Source: Deuterostichococcus epilithicus (lineage: Eukaryota > Chlorophyta > Trebouxiophyceae > Prasiolales > Stichococcaceae). Taken from it: a stretch of 64,000 nt of DNA. The translations under genes were made by a program, and so were the position numbers. The notes beneath the pieces were generated by a model. The model saw nothing but the letters and a program-made list of their open reading frames with translations, had not been told where the DNA came from and made no database searches. This document shows positions 37,101-48,980 of the stretch, piece after piece (position 1 is the first letter of the stretch; every line of letters begins with the position of its first letter). Location of the stretch: contig JAVTLE010000005.1 in assembly GCA_033439295.1 (NCBI GenBank), forward strand, positions 2,778,501-2,842,500. The letters are read 5' to 3'.

Positions 37101-37346
37101 CATCGAACGCGCCGCACACGATTGGATCTGCAGCAGGAGGCGGCAGACAAGGCGCGGCGGGCGAAGCGGAAACGCTACTTCCAGTTCGACGATGGCGGCA
37201 GTGCCGCCGGTGCGGCGGCCGAGGCAGCAGCGCAGGCGGCAGAGGATGTTTCGAGCGCAGAGGACGAGACGGCTTCGGACGACACGGACGAAGATGAGGA
37301 TCTGCAGTACGGCGCACTGGCTTGGGGAGAGTTCATGGAAGTTTGA
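34123..37346 (+). CDS. ZC3H3: ZC3H3-like CCCH zinc-finger protein
   Basis: Exons: 34123-35598, 35798-36069, 36301-36463, 36733-36918, 37134-37346, in phase. The long first exon is a low-complexity Ala/Gln/Pro/Arg-rich region ending KLQRIGDHMYRVGGVKGGG. Basic stretches follow (KKALRYSVRGKHRRVLVRRL). A compact block of four CCCH fingers comes next: CTEFCRSGRCKGRQQCRYLH, VCPKWLQGRCADDACPLQH, VCSFFLQGACSKADCPYLH and VCEAFLRGWCPDGGACRHKH. Order and spacing, with HDSSKVAVCP and LMPVCSFFL between fingers, match ZC3H3/AtC3H7, a nuclear RNA-binding factor linked to mRNA 3'-end processing and export in animals. The C-terminus is basic then acidic (TASDDTDEDEDLQYGALAWG). An upstream in-frame ATG at 34021 exists; 34123 (MASQKPRRPRSK) looks more natural. 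Confidence 0.9.
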
Positions 37347-38124
37347 GTGCTTGCTCGTGTGCCGACCGTCTGTGTTAGCAGTTGAGCCAAATCCGCTCCC
37401 GCCCTGCCACGGCGCCTGTACATTGTACTATACCTGTTAAGCTATCAGGACAAGCACGGCGACTGGCAATGATGCTTGAGCGGTGACAGAGCACCCCCAA
37501 CGAGAGGGGGCCGGGGTTTTGAGTCGGTGATATGAGAGGGAGCATGGGAGCCAGATATGAGAGGGAGGAGGGGAGCCAGCAACCTACCTCGGTTCGGCTA
37601 GGGTTTAGGGTCTCTGAATCTGAACTTGAACGACAGACTTGATCGTTGTCTCACTCGATGCAGTCTGTTTGTTGACGGCGTCCGTCGAGACACTGCGTCG
37701 TGTGACATTGGAGGATCGCAAAAGCCAGACGCTGCGTGCATCCGGCCTGGAGGTATGGTCTCCTTTGCGGACGCCAGTGATCAGCCAGGTGAGAAAAATT
37801 GCAAATGCTCGCTCAGTGGTCGTCGAGCCAATGGAACGCATGTGCATTTGAATGTGCTTGTATACTAGTGCTCCACATTCGATAGGCCTGCCGCCGGATT
37901 GATGCTGCTCGTTGTCCAACACTGACTTGATCTGATCATGATCGCAAAAGTTTCGAAACAATCGTCAGGGAGCTATTGATGCACAGCTGCTTGTCGCGGA
38001 TCATATCCGGGAATGAATCACCTTGTGCACCGTCACTGACCATCCGCATCGGTCGTGTCGCATCAGCTTGCGAGACGGGTTCAAGCCTGCATGCATTGGT
38101 GCACATGCAGGGCTGCAGCGAGAC
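37347..38124. other. Intergenic region ZC3H3 / ARM protein, possible upstream exon
   Basis: About 780 bases, somewhat less GC-rich. A plus-strand open stretch at 37639-37752 (TLRRVTLEDRKSQTLRASG) ends at a GTATGG donor-like site and could be a 5' exon of the ARM gene, but no family match supports it. Confidence 0.3.
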
Positions 38125-41100
38125 ATGAGCACACCCATCGCGCCGCCCACCCGCAGCCGACAGCCGCTGACACCACTGCCGCTGGTCCTCGAGCAGGTAG
38201 GCACATGGTTGCTGCCGCCTTGCCACGCTTGGCTCAGTGTGCCACCTCGCCTGCACGTGCTCGCGTGGCTTTCGCAGCAGACCACTCAGCATCGACATCA
38301 AAAGCCTTGTAAAGTGCGCAGGAAGCGACGGGTCTCCATTCCAGCCCTGAAACCATCCTGGCGGACGCATTGAGGCTGACACCAGGGGCCAGGCCGGCAG
38401 GTTCGGCATGCTGGGCGCAGGCTATGCTGGAGCAGCCTGACCTGCTACCCACCGTCATCGCCGTGCTGAAGCGCGGGTCGCAGGTAACCTCGCAAGTTGA
38501 CAATGCTGCGTGTCTCAACTCTGCTAATGCAGTCTTGTTTTGAGCGTATGCATATGCGTCACCCTAGCAGCCACCCACTCAATCACAGGTTTGGGCAAGC
38601 CGAGAGTGTTCTGCAGCGATCTGCATTCGCAAATTATGCACCTGCGACCTCGAAGCCGTCAAAGTAAGGTCCGTCCTGTTGAATTTGTGTGCAAGCATGG
38701 CAACATTCGTGTCCGGTGGCACAGGGGCAAGCCGCGGCGGCGGCCACAGTGCTCGCGTCAGCAATCTGCGCGCACATCGACATTAGGGACGAGGCCCTGA
38801 GGCATGGCGTCCTGCACGCAATCTGCAGCAGCTCCACGCTGTGCGACGACCAGCACGTTCACCGTGCGTCAAATTTCCCGGCTGCCAGTGCATTTGGACC
38901 CACTCGTCTGGCCTGGACCTGCGGAGCTTGCTCGAGTGCATGCAACCGAGCACAAGCACCACGTCCGGGCGGGCGCTGCACACTGCCGATCGAACGCCCG
39001 CTGAGAACAACCATGTAAACTGATGCAGAGCCGAGGGCAGTGGCGAGCCTGCTGGTGGCGCTGCTGCAGCGATACGAAATTCTGCACGGGGCAGCCCCTT
39101 TCACGATGGTGCCCCTGGAGCAGGTGCGGTCTTGCACAGGCATGCCCTCTCAAACTTCTCAGCGAAACCTGCAACAACCGGTCACGAGTCACCTCGCGCC
39201 ATTGGCGTTCCTCTCAACCTGGCCGCTCATGCGCCAGCCCTGGCTGAGCACTGCTGCATGCTGCTGCGATACAGGCGCAGCTGGCGCTGCCGCTGCTGGC
39301 GAGGCTGCTGGCGCGCAGCGAGCCAGACGTTGTGGCCCCCGCAGCCCGCGCCCTCGCCTCCATCGCCAAGGCCGGCTGCCGGGAACGCATCAAGGTGCGA
39401 AAGCCACGTTCTGAGCCGTCACCGCAGACTTGTAGTATTAAGGCGGTACCCAATGCAGTGCTGTGTATTGTCAGCATCCCCGCAGAGGTCAGCAAGCAGT
39501 GGGTGGCTGCGCCAGCCGCGCAGATGGCAGCAGCCCGCCCCTGCCGGCTGCACCTCTGAGCGCTTACCGATGCACCTCCAGCTCTCATGCAATGCTGACT
39601 CTGCCTGTCCAGCTCGCAGGGGCCTGCTACCAGCAATGCTGATGCACGCTTACATGCGTTGCGATGCTGACGCAACCTCTGCAAGTCGTAGGCGCTACTG
39701 GATGCGGGTGTCCTGCCGCGCCTCGCCCAGCTGCTGTACCACAAGCAGGAGGTGCGTGCTTCCTCAGCGACTCCCCTTGAAGATGATCTCTTGCAAACGC
39801 GACAGACGATGGCGTGCCAACGAGAGCTGACATGGAGTCTGGCCAGAGCCTCAGCAGCCACGATGCTGATGTGCCTCACAGAACGAGGTCTGAGCCCGCG
39901 GCTGAGTGTCCAAATGCGGCGCCGCAGGCGGTGCGTGTGGTGGCGGCGCGGGCGCTGGGGCGCCTGGCCACTGGCGCGGCAAGCAATGCGCGCTCGGTCG
40001 CCGCAGCTGTCCCCCTCCAAGCGCTGCCGCGGCTGCTGACGCGCTCCAACTGCCTCGACATGAGGTGCTCCGCTAGCCCTTCCCGCCTTCCCCGCTTCCT
40101 GTCCCGCCACAACAGTTGTCAAGCATGCCGGGCCTTCAGCCAGATCGACACCAGGAGCTCCTTGCCCAGGACGTGACCAGTCAACAACTCTCGTCAACCT
40201 CCAGCGATGCCTCGAACCCACCACCGCCTGCCTGCTGGAGCAGGCGGGACGCGGCATGGATCGCGTGCAATCTGTCGCACGTGGCGAGCCTGGTGCCAGC
40301 GCTGCTGGCGGCGGGGCTGCTGCCTCCGCTGGCGGTCCTGGCGCGGGACGCCCGGCTGCCGCTGGACATGCGCCACTATGCGGCGCTCGCGCTGCACAAC
40401 ATGGCCAAAAACAGCTGCACCGACACGGTCCGTCGCCTTTGCATGCTGCTGGAGGCGCCCTGCAGAATGCTGTGTGCGTGAGGAATCGGCGTGTCGTGCC
40501 ATACAAGATGGTGCAGGTGTTGCTGACTGCGTGCGGGTCCAGCACAGCCATGGGATGCGACATGCAAGCAGCTGTTCGAATTGCGTCCCATGGGCGCAGG
40601 CCAACCAGCAAACACGATGTGAGGCAGGTTCAGAGTCTTGCGAGCGCCCAGCCGCGGCTGCCTGCCACTGCGTGACGCGCCGTCGATATATTCGACATAA
40701 CCCATGCAGTTGACGATGCTCCTTCATGTGCCAAAGGCGCTGCAGCTGCAGCGGGGCGGCCTCGTGGAGGCGCTGGGGTGGATGCTGCGCGAGGCGTGGC
40801 TGTACACCTCACCGGATCCAACCGCCGCCGACGTGCTGCGGGTGGCACGGGCCGGCCTGGCCGCCTGGGCGACAGCCTGCGCGCCAGTGTACGCATCCTC
40901 TAATGACCCGACCTTGTGCGAGCGGTGAGCCCTTCTGCCAGCTGTGGCACATGCAGAAAGGCTGACGGTGTCGGAGCCTTTCATCTTCGATTTGCGGGTT
41001 CCAAGGCTGGCTGCAAATTGTACGCCGCCTCGCAGCATCGGCTGTGGCAGAGCAAAGACGCACTTTGTGGGCGACCACGCCTTCACATCGATGTCACCGC

Positions 41101-41958
41101 TGGTTCTTGCCTGCTGCAGGGGCAGTCTTGCTGGCCATATCATGTCGCGGATTGCAAACGCGGCGGGCGTCACATGGGACCTGGTGCCCGCGTTGCTGCT
41201 GCAGCCCTCCTGGTCGCCCACCTGCCACTCCCAGTACCCGCCCTCCTTCAAGGTGCGATGAGTGAGGCGGGACGGCGCATCGCGGCTTTTGCACAGCTGC
41301 TGAGCATGGCACGCTGCTTGACTCAGTGATTGCAGTGCATCACGAACTCTGAGTCTCGGAGTGAATCTGCAAACTTGCACTGATAGCGCTGCTTGTCGCC
41401 TTGCAGGCGGTGGCTCGGCAGCTGATCATAGCGGCGCAGGTGGGGCGGCCGGCACGCCGCGTGGTCACCCGCTCCCAGCAGGAGGCTTGTGTCGGCGGCG
41501 GTGGTTTAAATGCCGCCGGCATCTGGTCCCTCCCGGGCGAGGTCGTGGAGCACATCCTCTCGCTGGCGGCCGGCCCGATGTGCGCCTGGTGCCGCACCGG
41601 CTTCCACGTGCGGCGCCCAACGGAGCCGAGGGTGGTGACAAAGCGGCGAAGGTCCTCTGTCGCAATGGGCGAGGCGACAGACGCCGCGGCCGCGGCCACA
41701 GCGAGCGGTGCTACCAGGGCCGCTGATGGCCCTGTAGCCACCATGGCGGCAGCAGCAGGCGACGACGTCAGCGAGGCTGCTGCTGCCGTTTGGGAAGGAG
41801 GCGACGCGGCTGCCGCTGCGGATGCTGTGGCGGGGGCATTGGCAGGAGGCGTGGCCGCCACCGCCGCCAGCACCAATGGCGATACCGGCGGCGACCCGAC
41901 GCCGCAGCATAGGTCCAACCGCCTGGCCGCCCCGCCTCGCCACAGTGCAGTCAGATAG
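38125..41958 (+). CDS. Armadillo-repeat protein
   Basis: Exons: 38125-38196, 38421-38483, 38725-38873, 39041-39123, 39275-39394, 39692-39751, 39928-40064, 40244-40427, about 40743-40888, 41120-41252, 41407-41958; phases agree. The spliced protein is a string of degenerate ARM/HEAT repeats, clearest in RIKALLDAGVLPRLAQLLYH, EAVRVVAARALGRLATGA, DAAWIACNLSHVASLVPALL and LPPLAVLARDARLPLDMRHY. Such superhelices are protein-interaction scaffolds; importin-alpha and plant ARM adaptors share the pattern, but I cannot assign a specific function. No importin-beta-binding domain is seen, and the true N-terminus may lie further upstream. Near the C-terminus IWSLPGEVVEHILSLAAGP resembles the first helices of an F-box, followed by CAWC and a Gly/Ala-rich tail. 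Confidence 0.75.
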
Positions 41959-42402
41959 CTTGCGACGGCCTGAAAATGGAACAATGAGGTTCGCGATGCT
42001 GAACGATGCAAGTCATGCCGGGAACAATCTGCTGTAGCATGCGCCGCGCGCAGCAATGCCGCTCGAGGCGGACAGCGACCGCGGCGTTCGCGAGGTTGCG
42101 TGCAGACTGCGAGCAGAACAATTTGCCCCGCTTGAGTACACCCTGCCCGCCGGCGCTTTGGGAACGTTCCTCAAGGTCGCTGGGAACTTGGAGCAAAACA
42201 ATTGCCGCGACTTGAATCACAGGCGGTGGGCTCGCTGACTAATTCAGCTGACTAATTCAGCGTGGCATCGTCGCAGCAAGGCGCTCAACTTGCAATCTGA
42301 GTGCGACCGCTGCGTCTACCTTACCTTGAAAAAAATAAAATATTAAAAAACTGCCGTCGGTACAGCTTTGAGGACGTTGACATCGGCATCGGTGGACACA
42401 CC
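41959..42402. other. Intergenic region, ARM protein / TPR protein
   Basis: About 440 bases between genes on the same strand. Near 42325-42350 there is an A-rich run (GAAAAAAATAAAATATTAAA), unusual for this GC-rich window. No coding similarity. Confidence 0.4.
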
Positions 42403-44989
42403 ATGCATTTGCACATGCAGCATGTGCAACGCTGCTCCTGCAGAGCGGGCGTGCAGCACCTCACGAGACGCGCGTTCGCTAGCCCATCCGCACGCAGGTC
42501 GCCTCAGACTGTAGCACAGCATGCCTGTGCTGCGTCGAGATCAAGCACGCCATGTAAGCCCCCTGCAGGTACGGCAGTGCGGTAACTCCCTCAAGCTGCT
42601 GCACCTACTGTCAATCTCCCCTGCCGTGCATCACTAGACGGTCCCCCGTTCGCATCCCACTGGTCTGGGTCCCAGTGGCAAGCGCCGTACTGACATCGCT
42701 CGCATCGGTGTGACGCAGCCGCGCCCAGGCAGGCCGGAAGGCGTGGCATGCTGCTCAGCAGCGCCGCCGCGGCGCTGCTGGTGGTGATGCCAGCTGCGCC
42801 ACCGGCGATTGCGGCAGCTGACGTCCCGCCGGCGCAGATCAACCTCAGCCTGGCGCCCGATCAGAGGAAATATGATGCAGCCGACCCGGAGCTGCGGGCA
42901 GCAGCAAACCTGCTGCAGAAGGCGCTGAACGCGGGCACCGTGCAGGTGTGCCTGAACCATCAACATATCGACCTCATTTGGACTGTTCATTGGCTCTCAC
43001 AGTCTCCCATTGCAGCCTGCAGATGATAAGACGCAAAAGGCCCCTCAACGTTCACCTGCAGGAAGAAGAGGCGCTCTGGACAGAGCTGATCAACACCTAT
43101 CAGGGCGTCAAGGCCGACTGGGTGCCGGACATCGTGGGCAGGTGCACAACCCGCCCGCACAGCGCCGCTGCCTGATGAAGTTGAATGGCAACATGATGCT
43201 GAAGGGTGATGTGTCGCTCGAGGTCTGCAGAGCAGACGGCGGCCTCTTGAGCCTGGACAATTCATTGTCCAGGGTGCGCGGGGGCTGACTGGTCGACTGT
43301 CGCTGTGTTGAGACTTGGGCGGCGCACGCTGCTGCCAGCGTTGCAGCACCTTACCGCACACTGCACGAGTTCATGAGTGCATTCGTGTTGGCGCAGGGCG
43401 CTAGGCAACCGTGGCAATGCGCGCACGCGGCAGGGGCGGCTCGACGCGGCGCTGGCAGACTTCAATGCGGCCATCAAGCTGTGCCCCTGGGCAGTGGACC
43501 CCGTGCTCAACAGGTGGGTGCCGCATTGCCGAACGAGTCCAACCGGCAGGCATTGGCCAACGTCAGTGTCGCCGGCAGGCTGAGCCGCCGGCACGGCTGG
43601 GCACTGGCCGGCCCAGATCCGACCAGAAACAGCCTGATCAAGGTCCCGCGCGATGCGCGGCGTGAACGGGGCCCAAGTCCAGCACGAAGAGCGAACAGGT
43701 AGGCACCTGGCGCCGCCCTTTTTTGACAAAGAATGATGTCGTCTGCGCGGCGGCAGGGGCGTGGCGCTGGAGGGCATGCGGCGGTGGGAGGAGGCTATCG
43801 CCGATTACAAGGCGGTGCTGGCCGCGGCGCCCAACGACCCCTCCGCCTGGAACAACCTTGGCAACCCCAACGCGGCGCTCGGCAACTGGGAGGTCCGCCC
43901 GCCCCTGACCGTATCATGTAGGGCGGCTTATTCAGACCCTGCGCTGCATGGCGGCGTGATCTCTGATGCCGCGGGACAGCCTGCTGCAGACCACGCCTCC
44001 TTGCACGCACAGCGTGGCTCTCCCGTACACTCTCGATACAGCTTGCGTATGAGCAGCGTGTTTTAGGGAGCCCTGGCTGCTCACTTCATCAGCTTGAGGA
44101 GCACGGACAAACCGGCTTGCAGGTAGCCGAGCAGTGCTTTGGGAAGGCAGCGGCGCTCGCGCCGGAGTTTGCATTTGCCGCCGGGAACCATGCGCTGGCA
44201 CTATTCCAGCTTGGCCAGACGGACAGCGCCGTGCGGCAGATGCGGTGCGGCTGTATGTGTGGCCAAAAATGCAAAGAGACGAGCTCGGCACACGCCGTAT
44301 CTGCGCCCCACAACCAAGCAATGAGCTGGCATTGCCATTGCGCCTACTGAGCACTGCCCACAGCGCCCGACTCTACTTCAACCCTGGCATGTCAGCGGCG
44401 CACAGGTGCCGAGCTGTTCGCCTGGCTCCCCGCGCAGGCAGCTGCTGCGAAGATATCAGGACTTTGACGACATGCGGGCCGCGCTGGCGCTGGCGCTGTG
44501 GGAGCTCGGCAAGCTGGGGGAGGCGGAGACGCAGTGGGGGTGCGCTGGCGGGATCTTATTCGCATTTCATTGCATTTGCGACTACGACGCAGGCGCTGTG
44601 TGCCGTGTCAATGCTGTGACGGTACTGACATGGCGATCCTTGCGTGTGCCCTGTGAGCAGGCGGGTGGACGACATCCGTTACAAGGATGCAAAATGGTAG
44701 ATGTGGCGGTCTACTGCTGATGACACAATGCTGCACACCTGCTGCCCGCACAAGAGATCCTTAATGAGCATCCCTGAGGATCCCCTCGATGAGCGTTGCC
44801 ATGCCCCATGCCCTGCAGGTTGAAGAACGAGCGGCATTGGCCACCCAGGTGACAAAACCTTTTGCGGCGCTGATTTCGGTGCATGAATACACCACTACAA
44901 TGGTCTCTGGAAATCTTACACCGTTTGTTGTATGATTGCGCAGGCTGCTGGCAGACCTAGAGGCCTTCAAGGGCATTCGAGCGGTTTGA
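42403..44989 (+). CDS. Thylakoid-lumen TPR protein
   Basis: Exons: first exon from 42403 (provisional, end near 42555), about 42731-42945, 43062-43141, 43397-43513, 43757-43892, 44123-44244, 44438-44539, 44661-44696, 44819-44848, 44944-44989. The presumed transit peptide is Arg/Ser/Ala-rich. It is followed by a Tat-like lumenal signal: RRGMLLSSAAAALLVVMPAA ending AIAAA. The mature part is a plant plastid TPR family: EEEALWTELINTYQ, RALGNRGNARTRQGRLDAAL, KLCPWAVDPVLN, RGVALEGMRRWEEAIADYKA, DPSAWNNLGNPNAALGNWE, FGKAAALAPEFAFAAGNHAL, LLRRYQDFDDMRAALALALW and the signature end YKDAKWLKNERHWPPR, LLADLEAFKGIRAV. This matches the Arabidopsis AT2G37400-like family of TPR proteins. Its exact job is not known to me. 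Confidence 0.85.
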
Positions 44990-45611
44990 TGGGTGCTGCG
45001 CATGCAATTCTGGTGGTGCCTGTGTTCTGGCGCCGCCTCGTACCTGAACTGATGGCCCACCGGATGCGCCCCCTAGGGATGGTTGGGTTTACACAGCTTA
45101 CAGTCAAGCGTATCAAGCTGCTGGAAGAATTTTGCAAAGCCAAGACGTTCATTGACACCGTAATTGCTTTGCCTATCTATACACAAGTGCACCTGCACAC
45201 TGAACCGACTTGCTGCCTGACGCAATGCAGCCTCACCTAATGATTGCAGACCGCTGGTGGTTGCCTGAGACCTCCCGAGGAAACCCAAGCCTGGGGTGTT
45301 GCAAAAAAATAGAAGTGGAAATTCCTACGTCCTGAACACAGTACAAACCAAGAGACGCTTCAATACTACACACGCGGGCCTACGATGGATCATCACTGTG
45401 CTGCTAGACACAAACTATGGCTCCATCCAGGACTGGCAGCTCTGAACTAGGAGGCCGCAGCAGCCTCCCGCCAATGCGGCATATTCTGCTTCCCGGGACT
45501 CTGCCTGCCCGCCTGCCATCCTGGCATGCGTTGGTGACTGCGACGTTCACGAGCTGCAGATCATGTTACTCAACCAGGTGCGGGGCGCCAAGAGTGCCGG
45601 CGCGGGGGGCG
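44990..45611. other. Convergent 3' intergenic region, TPR / DGAT2
   Basis: About 620 bases between facing stop codons. On the minus strand TGTAA, the usual chlorophyte poly(A) signal, occurs near 45099-45103 (reading CTTACAG on the plus strand), rather far from the DGAT2 stop. An open plus-strand stretch here has no family match. Confidence 0.4.
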
Positions 45612-48078
45612 TCAGTACACCCGCAGGGGCATGTCCGGGTAGCCCGCAGCGGCGCGGTGCTTCTCCACAAGCACCTCCATGACCTCAATGAAGCGCGCCA
45701 GCTGCTCCTGCACCTGGTGGGACGTGCACACAGAAACGACGCTGAAGCGTGTGCCGGCCGTGACAGCGAGTGCTTGCAGCGGGATCGGCGCACCCGGCAC
45801 CCGTCGGGTTTGCGGCACTCAACGAGGGTCTGCTCAGGTCTGCAGCGTTTGCGAGCCCGCGTCGCAGCGAACGTTGCGTTCAGGAGGGTGAGCAGGTTCG
45901 CACACCTGCTCCGGGGTGGGCTGCGCGATGTGGGGCACCTCAAACGGTCTCCCCATCACAACGGTGATCGGCACCCGGTGCGGCATTGGCGTGCCTCTCA
46001 CGCCTGTGCGTCGCACATCCCAAGACAGTGGGCGACATGTAGTCGATTGACATGCTGGCTGTAAGGTCCATAGTGCGAGCTCGTATTGTGCAGTGCTGGC
46101 CCACTAACCTAATGCACTAGGCATATCTGCTGAACCCTAAGAAGTACATGCACCCGCCTCCACGTCGAAGCCAGCCCGATCGAAACACAAAGGGACGTGC
46201 TGTGACTTGTGGTGACCGACAACTGCGCACCATAGATGATGAGAGGCAGATATCCGATGGTGCGTGAGATCACAGACACCACTTTGGCCGGCACCAGAGG
46301 CGGCCCTGTGGGGCACCAGTTTATGGTTTGACAGAGCAAGTGAAACGAGTATAATTCAGAAATCATAGTACACACAAGAGCATAGATCTCCATCGCTTGT
46401 GCCACAGGCTGTGCAGCATCTCGCCCCGTCACTCACCTGGGACTATCCACGAATACATTGATGTCTGCCCGAAGCAGAATGCTGGTAAAATGTCTGCGCC
46501 ATGCTGCAATATCACGAACAGGACCGTTTCATGTGACAGATTTCTTGGCAAATACGAGGAATATCGCGATACTGTAGCACGGCAGTGAGAATTTCATGCC
46601 GGAGCTCGGCTCAAAGCAGCTTGGGCAATTGCTCCAGATCTTGCTAGCTCTGACCCCTCCTAGCAATCACCTGCATTGCCATACGCACAAAGCCTGCACG
46701 CCACATGAAAGCTTCAGAGGCTTGAACAGGCCAGCTCGGACGTGAAGCAAAAGTGCATTGCAAGCAGCGATCTAGTGTAGCCTGCTGGCCTTCGATTCCT
46801 GGAGCAGTTTCCCGCACCTGTGCGCCGCCGTAGGTACACGACCTCCTCGCCATGCTTCATGTGCAGGCACTCCTGCCGAGGCGAGGTGGATCTCATATGT
46901 CCGCAACTAGCATTCAGCACTAGCTCTCACGTCCGTTTGACACCTCTGGTGTTGTGACATGATTCTGCAGGCAGGAGTCCGACTGCGACATCGGCCGCAT
47001 GACGGCACGCACCTTGACGCCGCCGGGGCAGAGGGCAACGCTGCCACCAGACGCCAAGATGGAGCCCATCACCTTGCGAGACACCGGCCGCATGCCCAGC
47101 CAGTGCCACGCGTGGCGCAGGCCCGGCACAAAAAACACCTGTCGTGCGACATGAACGTAAATCAACATTTCGACGTGCTGACGAGCTTCAGCTTCGTGAT
47201 GAGACCCAGAAGCAACTTGTGGCGTGCACAGCCCATGCTCACTTCAGCGCACAGACCAGCACACTACCCGATCTGGCTGCAGGTTGTATCCAATGACTCA
47301 CCGAGGAGGAGGCCAAAACCTTGATGCCGTCGAGCGCCGGCGGCAGCAGGCCGCTGTACTCACAGAAGACGCCGGGCATCGCCAGCGGCAGCGCCGAGTG
47401 CGGCTCGAAGGCTGCATCCGCACGTGTGTGAGCCTCGTCAGGAAGAAGTGTCAAAACAGTGGCCTGGTCCACATCGTCAACAGCAAGCTATTACACAGGG
47501 AGAAACGCAGCACGCACTCAAGTAAAGACACCATTGCATACCGACGATGTAGGGCCGCTTTGTGTCCAGCTGTGACGCCTCGGATACCAGCCGCATCGGA
47601 AAGAACTTGACGGCTGACCGGATGGAGTAGCTCAAGATCGCGGCGGCCCATGCCGGCGGTTTGTCGCCAAGCGGCAACAGGATGAGCGCCAGCTGAGAGG
47701 TAGAGAGGGCCCGGTGCGTAAGTAAGCACACAAAATAAAGCCGCGCTACGTTGGAAGTGTCTTTCGAAGTGTTTTTCGAGGTCGGGCCAACGTAGCGAAT
47801 AGAAGGCAGATCAACTCGACTGCAAAGTTGCCATGTGAAAACAGTAACTCGATACCTTTGCCAGGCGCCAGGTCCACCCAACATCGCACCTGGAAGGTCA
47901 GCACGCCAAGGCCGATCCACGACGGCAGCGCCAGCACGGCCAGCGCCGCGCCCCAGATGTTGGCGTACAGCGTGACGATCCAGAAGACCAGGCCGCACAC
48001 GTGCTGCACCTCTGCCCAAAACGCAGCCAGCACCGTCAGCAGCCCGGATGCGGTTTCCGTGACCGCCAGCTGCCCTAG
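45612..48078 (-). CDS. DGAT2: Diacylglycerol O-acyltransferase type 2
   Basis: Exons (minus): 47890 to about 48078, 47542-47692, 47302-47411, 47013-47138, 46818-46872, 46671-46693, 46437-46503, 46231-46305, 45906-46013, 45612-45713; phases agree. The ER enzyme makes triacylglycerol from diacylglycerol and acyl-CoA. Membrane segments come first (CGLVFWIVTLYANIWGAALA). Then family signatures: IRSAVKFFPMRLV, FEPHSALPLAMPGVF (the plant/algal EPHS active-site motif), VFFVPGLRHAWHWLGMRPVS, the glycerolipid motif VALCPGGVKECLHMKHGEEV, FGQTSMYSWIVP, PITVVMGRPFEVPHIAQP and the usual end AAAGYPDMPLRVY. One exon is only 23 bases. The N-terminal coding exon upstream of 48078 is not resolved; the acceptor CTGCAG|GGGTCGGTG is clear, so at least one more exon exists. 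Confidence 0.93.
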
Positions 48079-48980
48079 GGACACCGACCCCTGCAGACAT
48101 CAATTTGTGCTGTCACCTGCTGCGACAAGATCGATTCGGTATGTGTAGCAGGACGGGCACATCGTGCATGTAGCAAGGTGCTCAGGGCAGGTGCCACACC
48201 TGAAGCGTGTCCCAAAGGCCACCGCGCGTGCTGGCTTTTGCTGTCTGCATGGCATTTGACTGCAGCTGGTCTGACTTTCGCAGCCGAAAGCCCTGCTGCC
48301 TGACCGCATCAATCGTGCTTTGCGTGTACCTCAGCATCGGACCGGCTCTGCTTCACAGCATTGCAAGGACCATTTGACGTTGGCAGCGCAGCCTGAATTG
48401 AAAGTACAACACGTCTAGAGGAACAGGTTGACGTTTGCAATGTGGCCAGTCAACAGGCCGCAAGTGCTGACAGGGCCTTTAGAAACGAAATGTGCTGCTC
48501 AGGGGGCGGTGCAAAGTTAGAGCGATAGCAGCGAGTTTTGAAAGCCAAGAAATGCCACACACAGCGAGGGAAGCGCAAATTTTGCTGTGGAAAGTGCGAA
48601 TGAGCAGCGAGGGCCATTGGCGGTGCACCGTGTGCCAATACTCAACCGGCCAACCCTGTAGCTTACGTAAACCCTGGCTTCACACGGCCGCGTTGCAGCT
48701 CGTCGACGCAACGACAACGGCAATCACAGCGCCAGTGACATTGAATCAGTCACCTGAACTGCTGCTGCAGAGCTTGGCCTTGTCTCCAACGGAGTTCTGA
48801 GGGGTCATTTGATCTCGTTGAAAAAGATTTCCCGTCTGCCGGAGAGTCAACGCTCATTCGTTGGGCTCAAGGACAATTTACTCCGGAACAGTCCGTAACC
48901 TAAAAAGGTCTGACATTGGCAGTCCCTGTTCGGAGAGAGTCGAACGATTTGAGTGCAGGTATCAGTCACCTGCTGGCACC
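48079..48980. promoter_or_regulatory. DGAT2 5' part and divergent region to VPS29
   Basis: About 900 bases. It must contain the missing first exon(s) of DGAT2 and both promoters. A minus-strand open stretch from 48308 (MRSGSRAFGCESQTSCSQ) ends at a GTGTGG donor but does not join the DGAT2 frame in phase, so I do not claim it. Confidence 0.35.

Noticed and set aside
39214-40611. Minus-strand open frame of 465 codons
   Set aside because: It spans both exons and introns of the plus-strand ARM gene, whose exons show real repeat similarity and matched splice phases.
44932-45240. Plus-strand open frame of about 100 codons after the TPR gene
   Set aside because: Its first part is the last TPR exon read in another frame, and the rest has no similarity.
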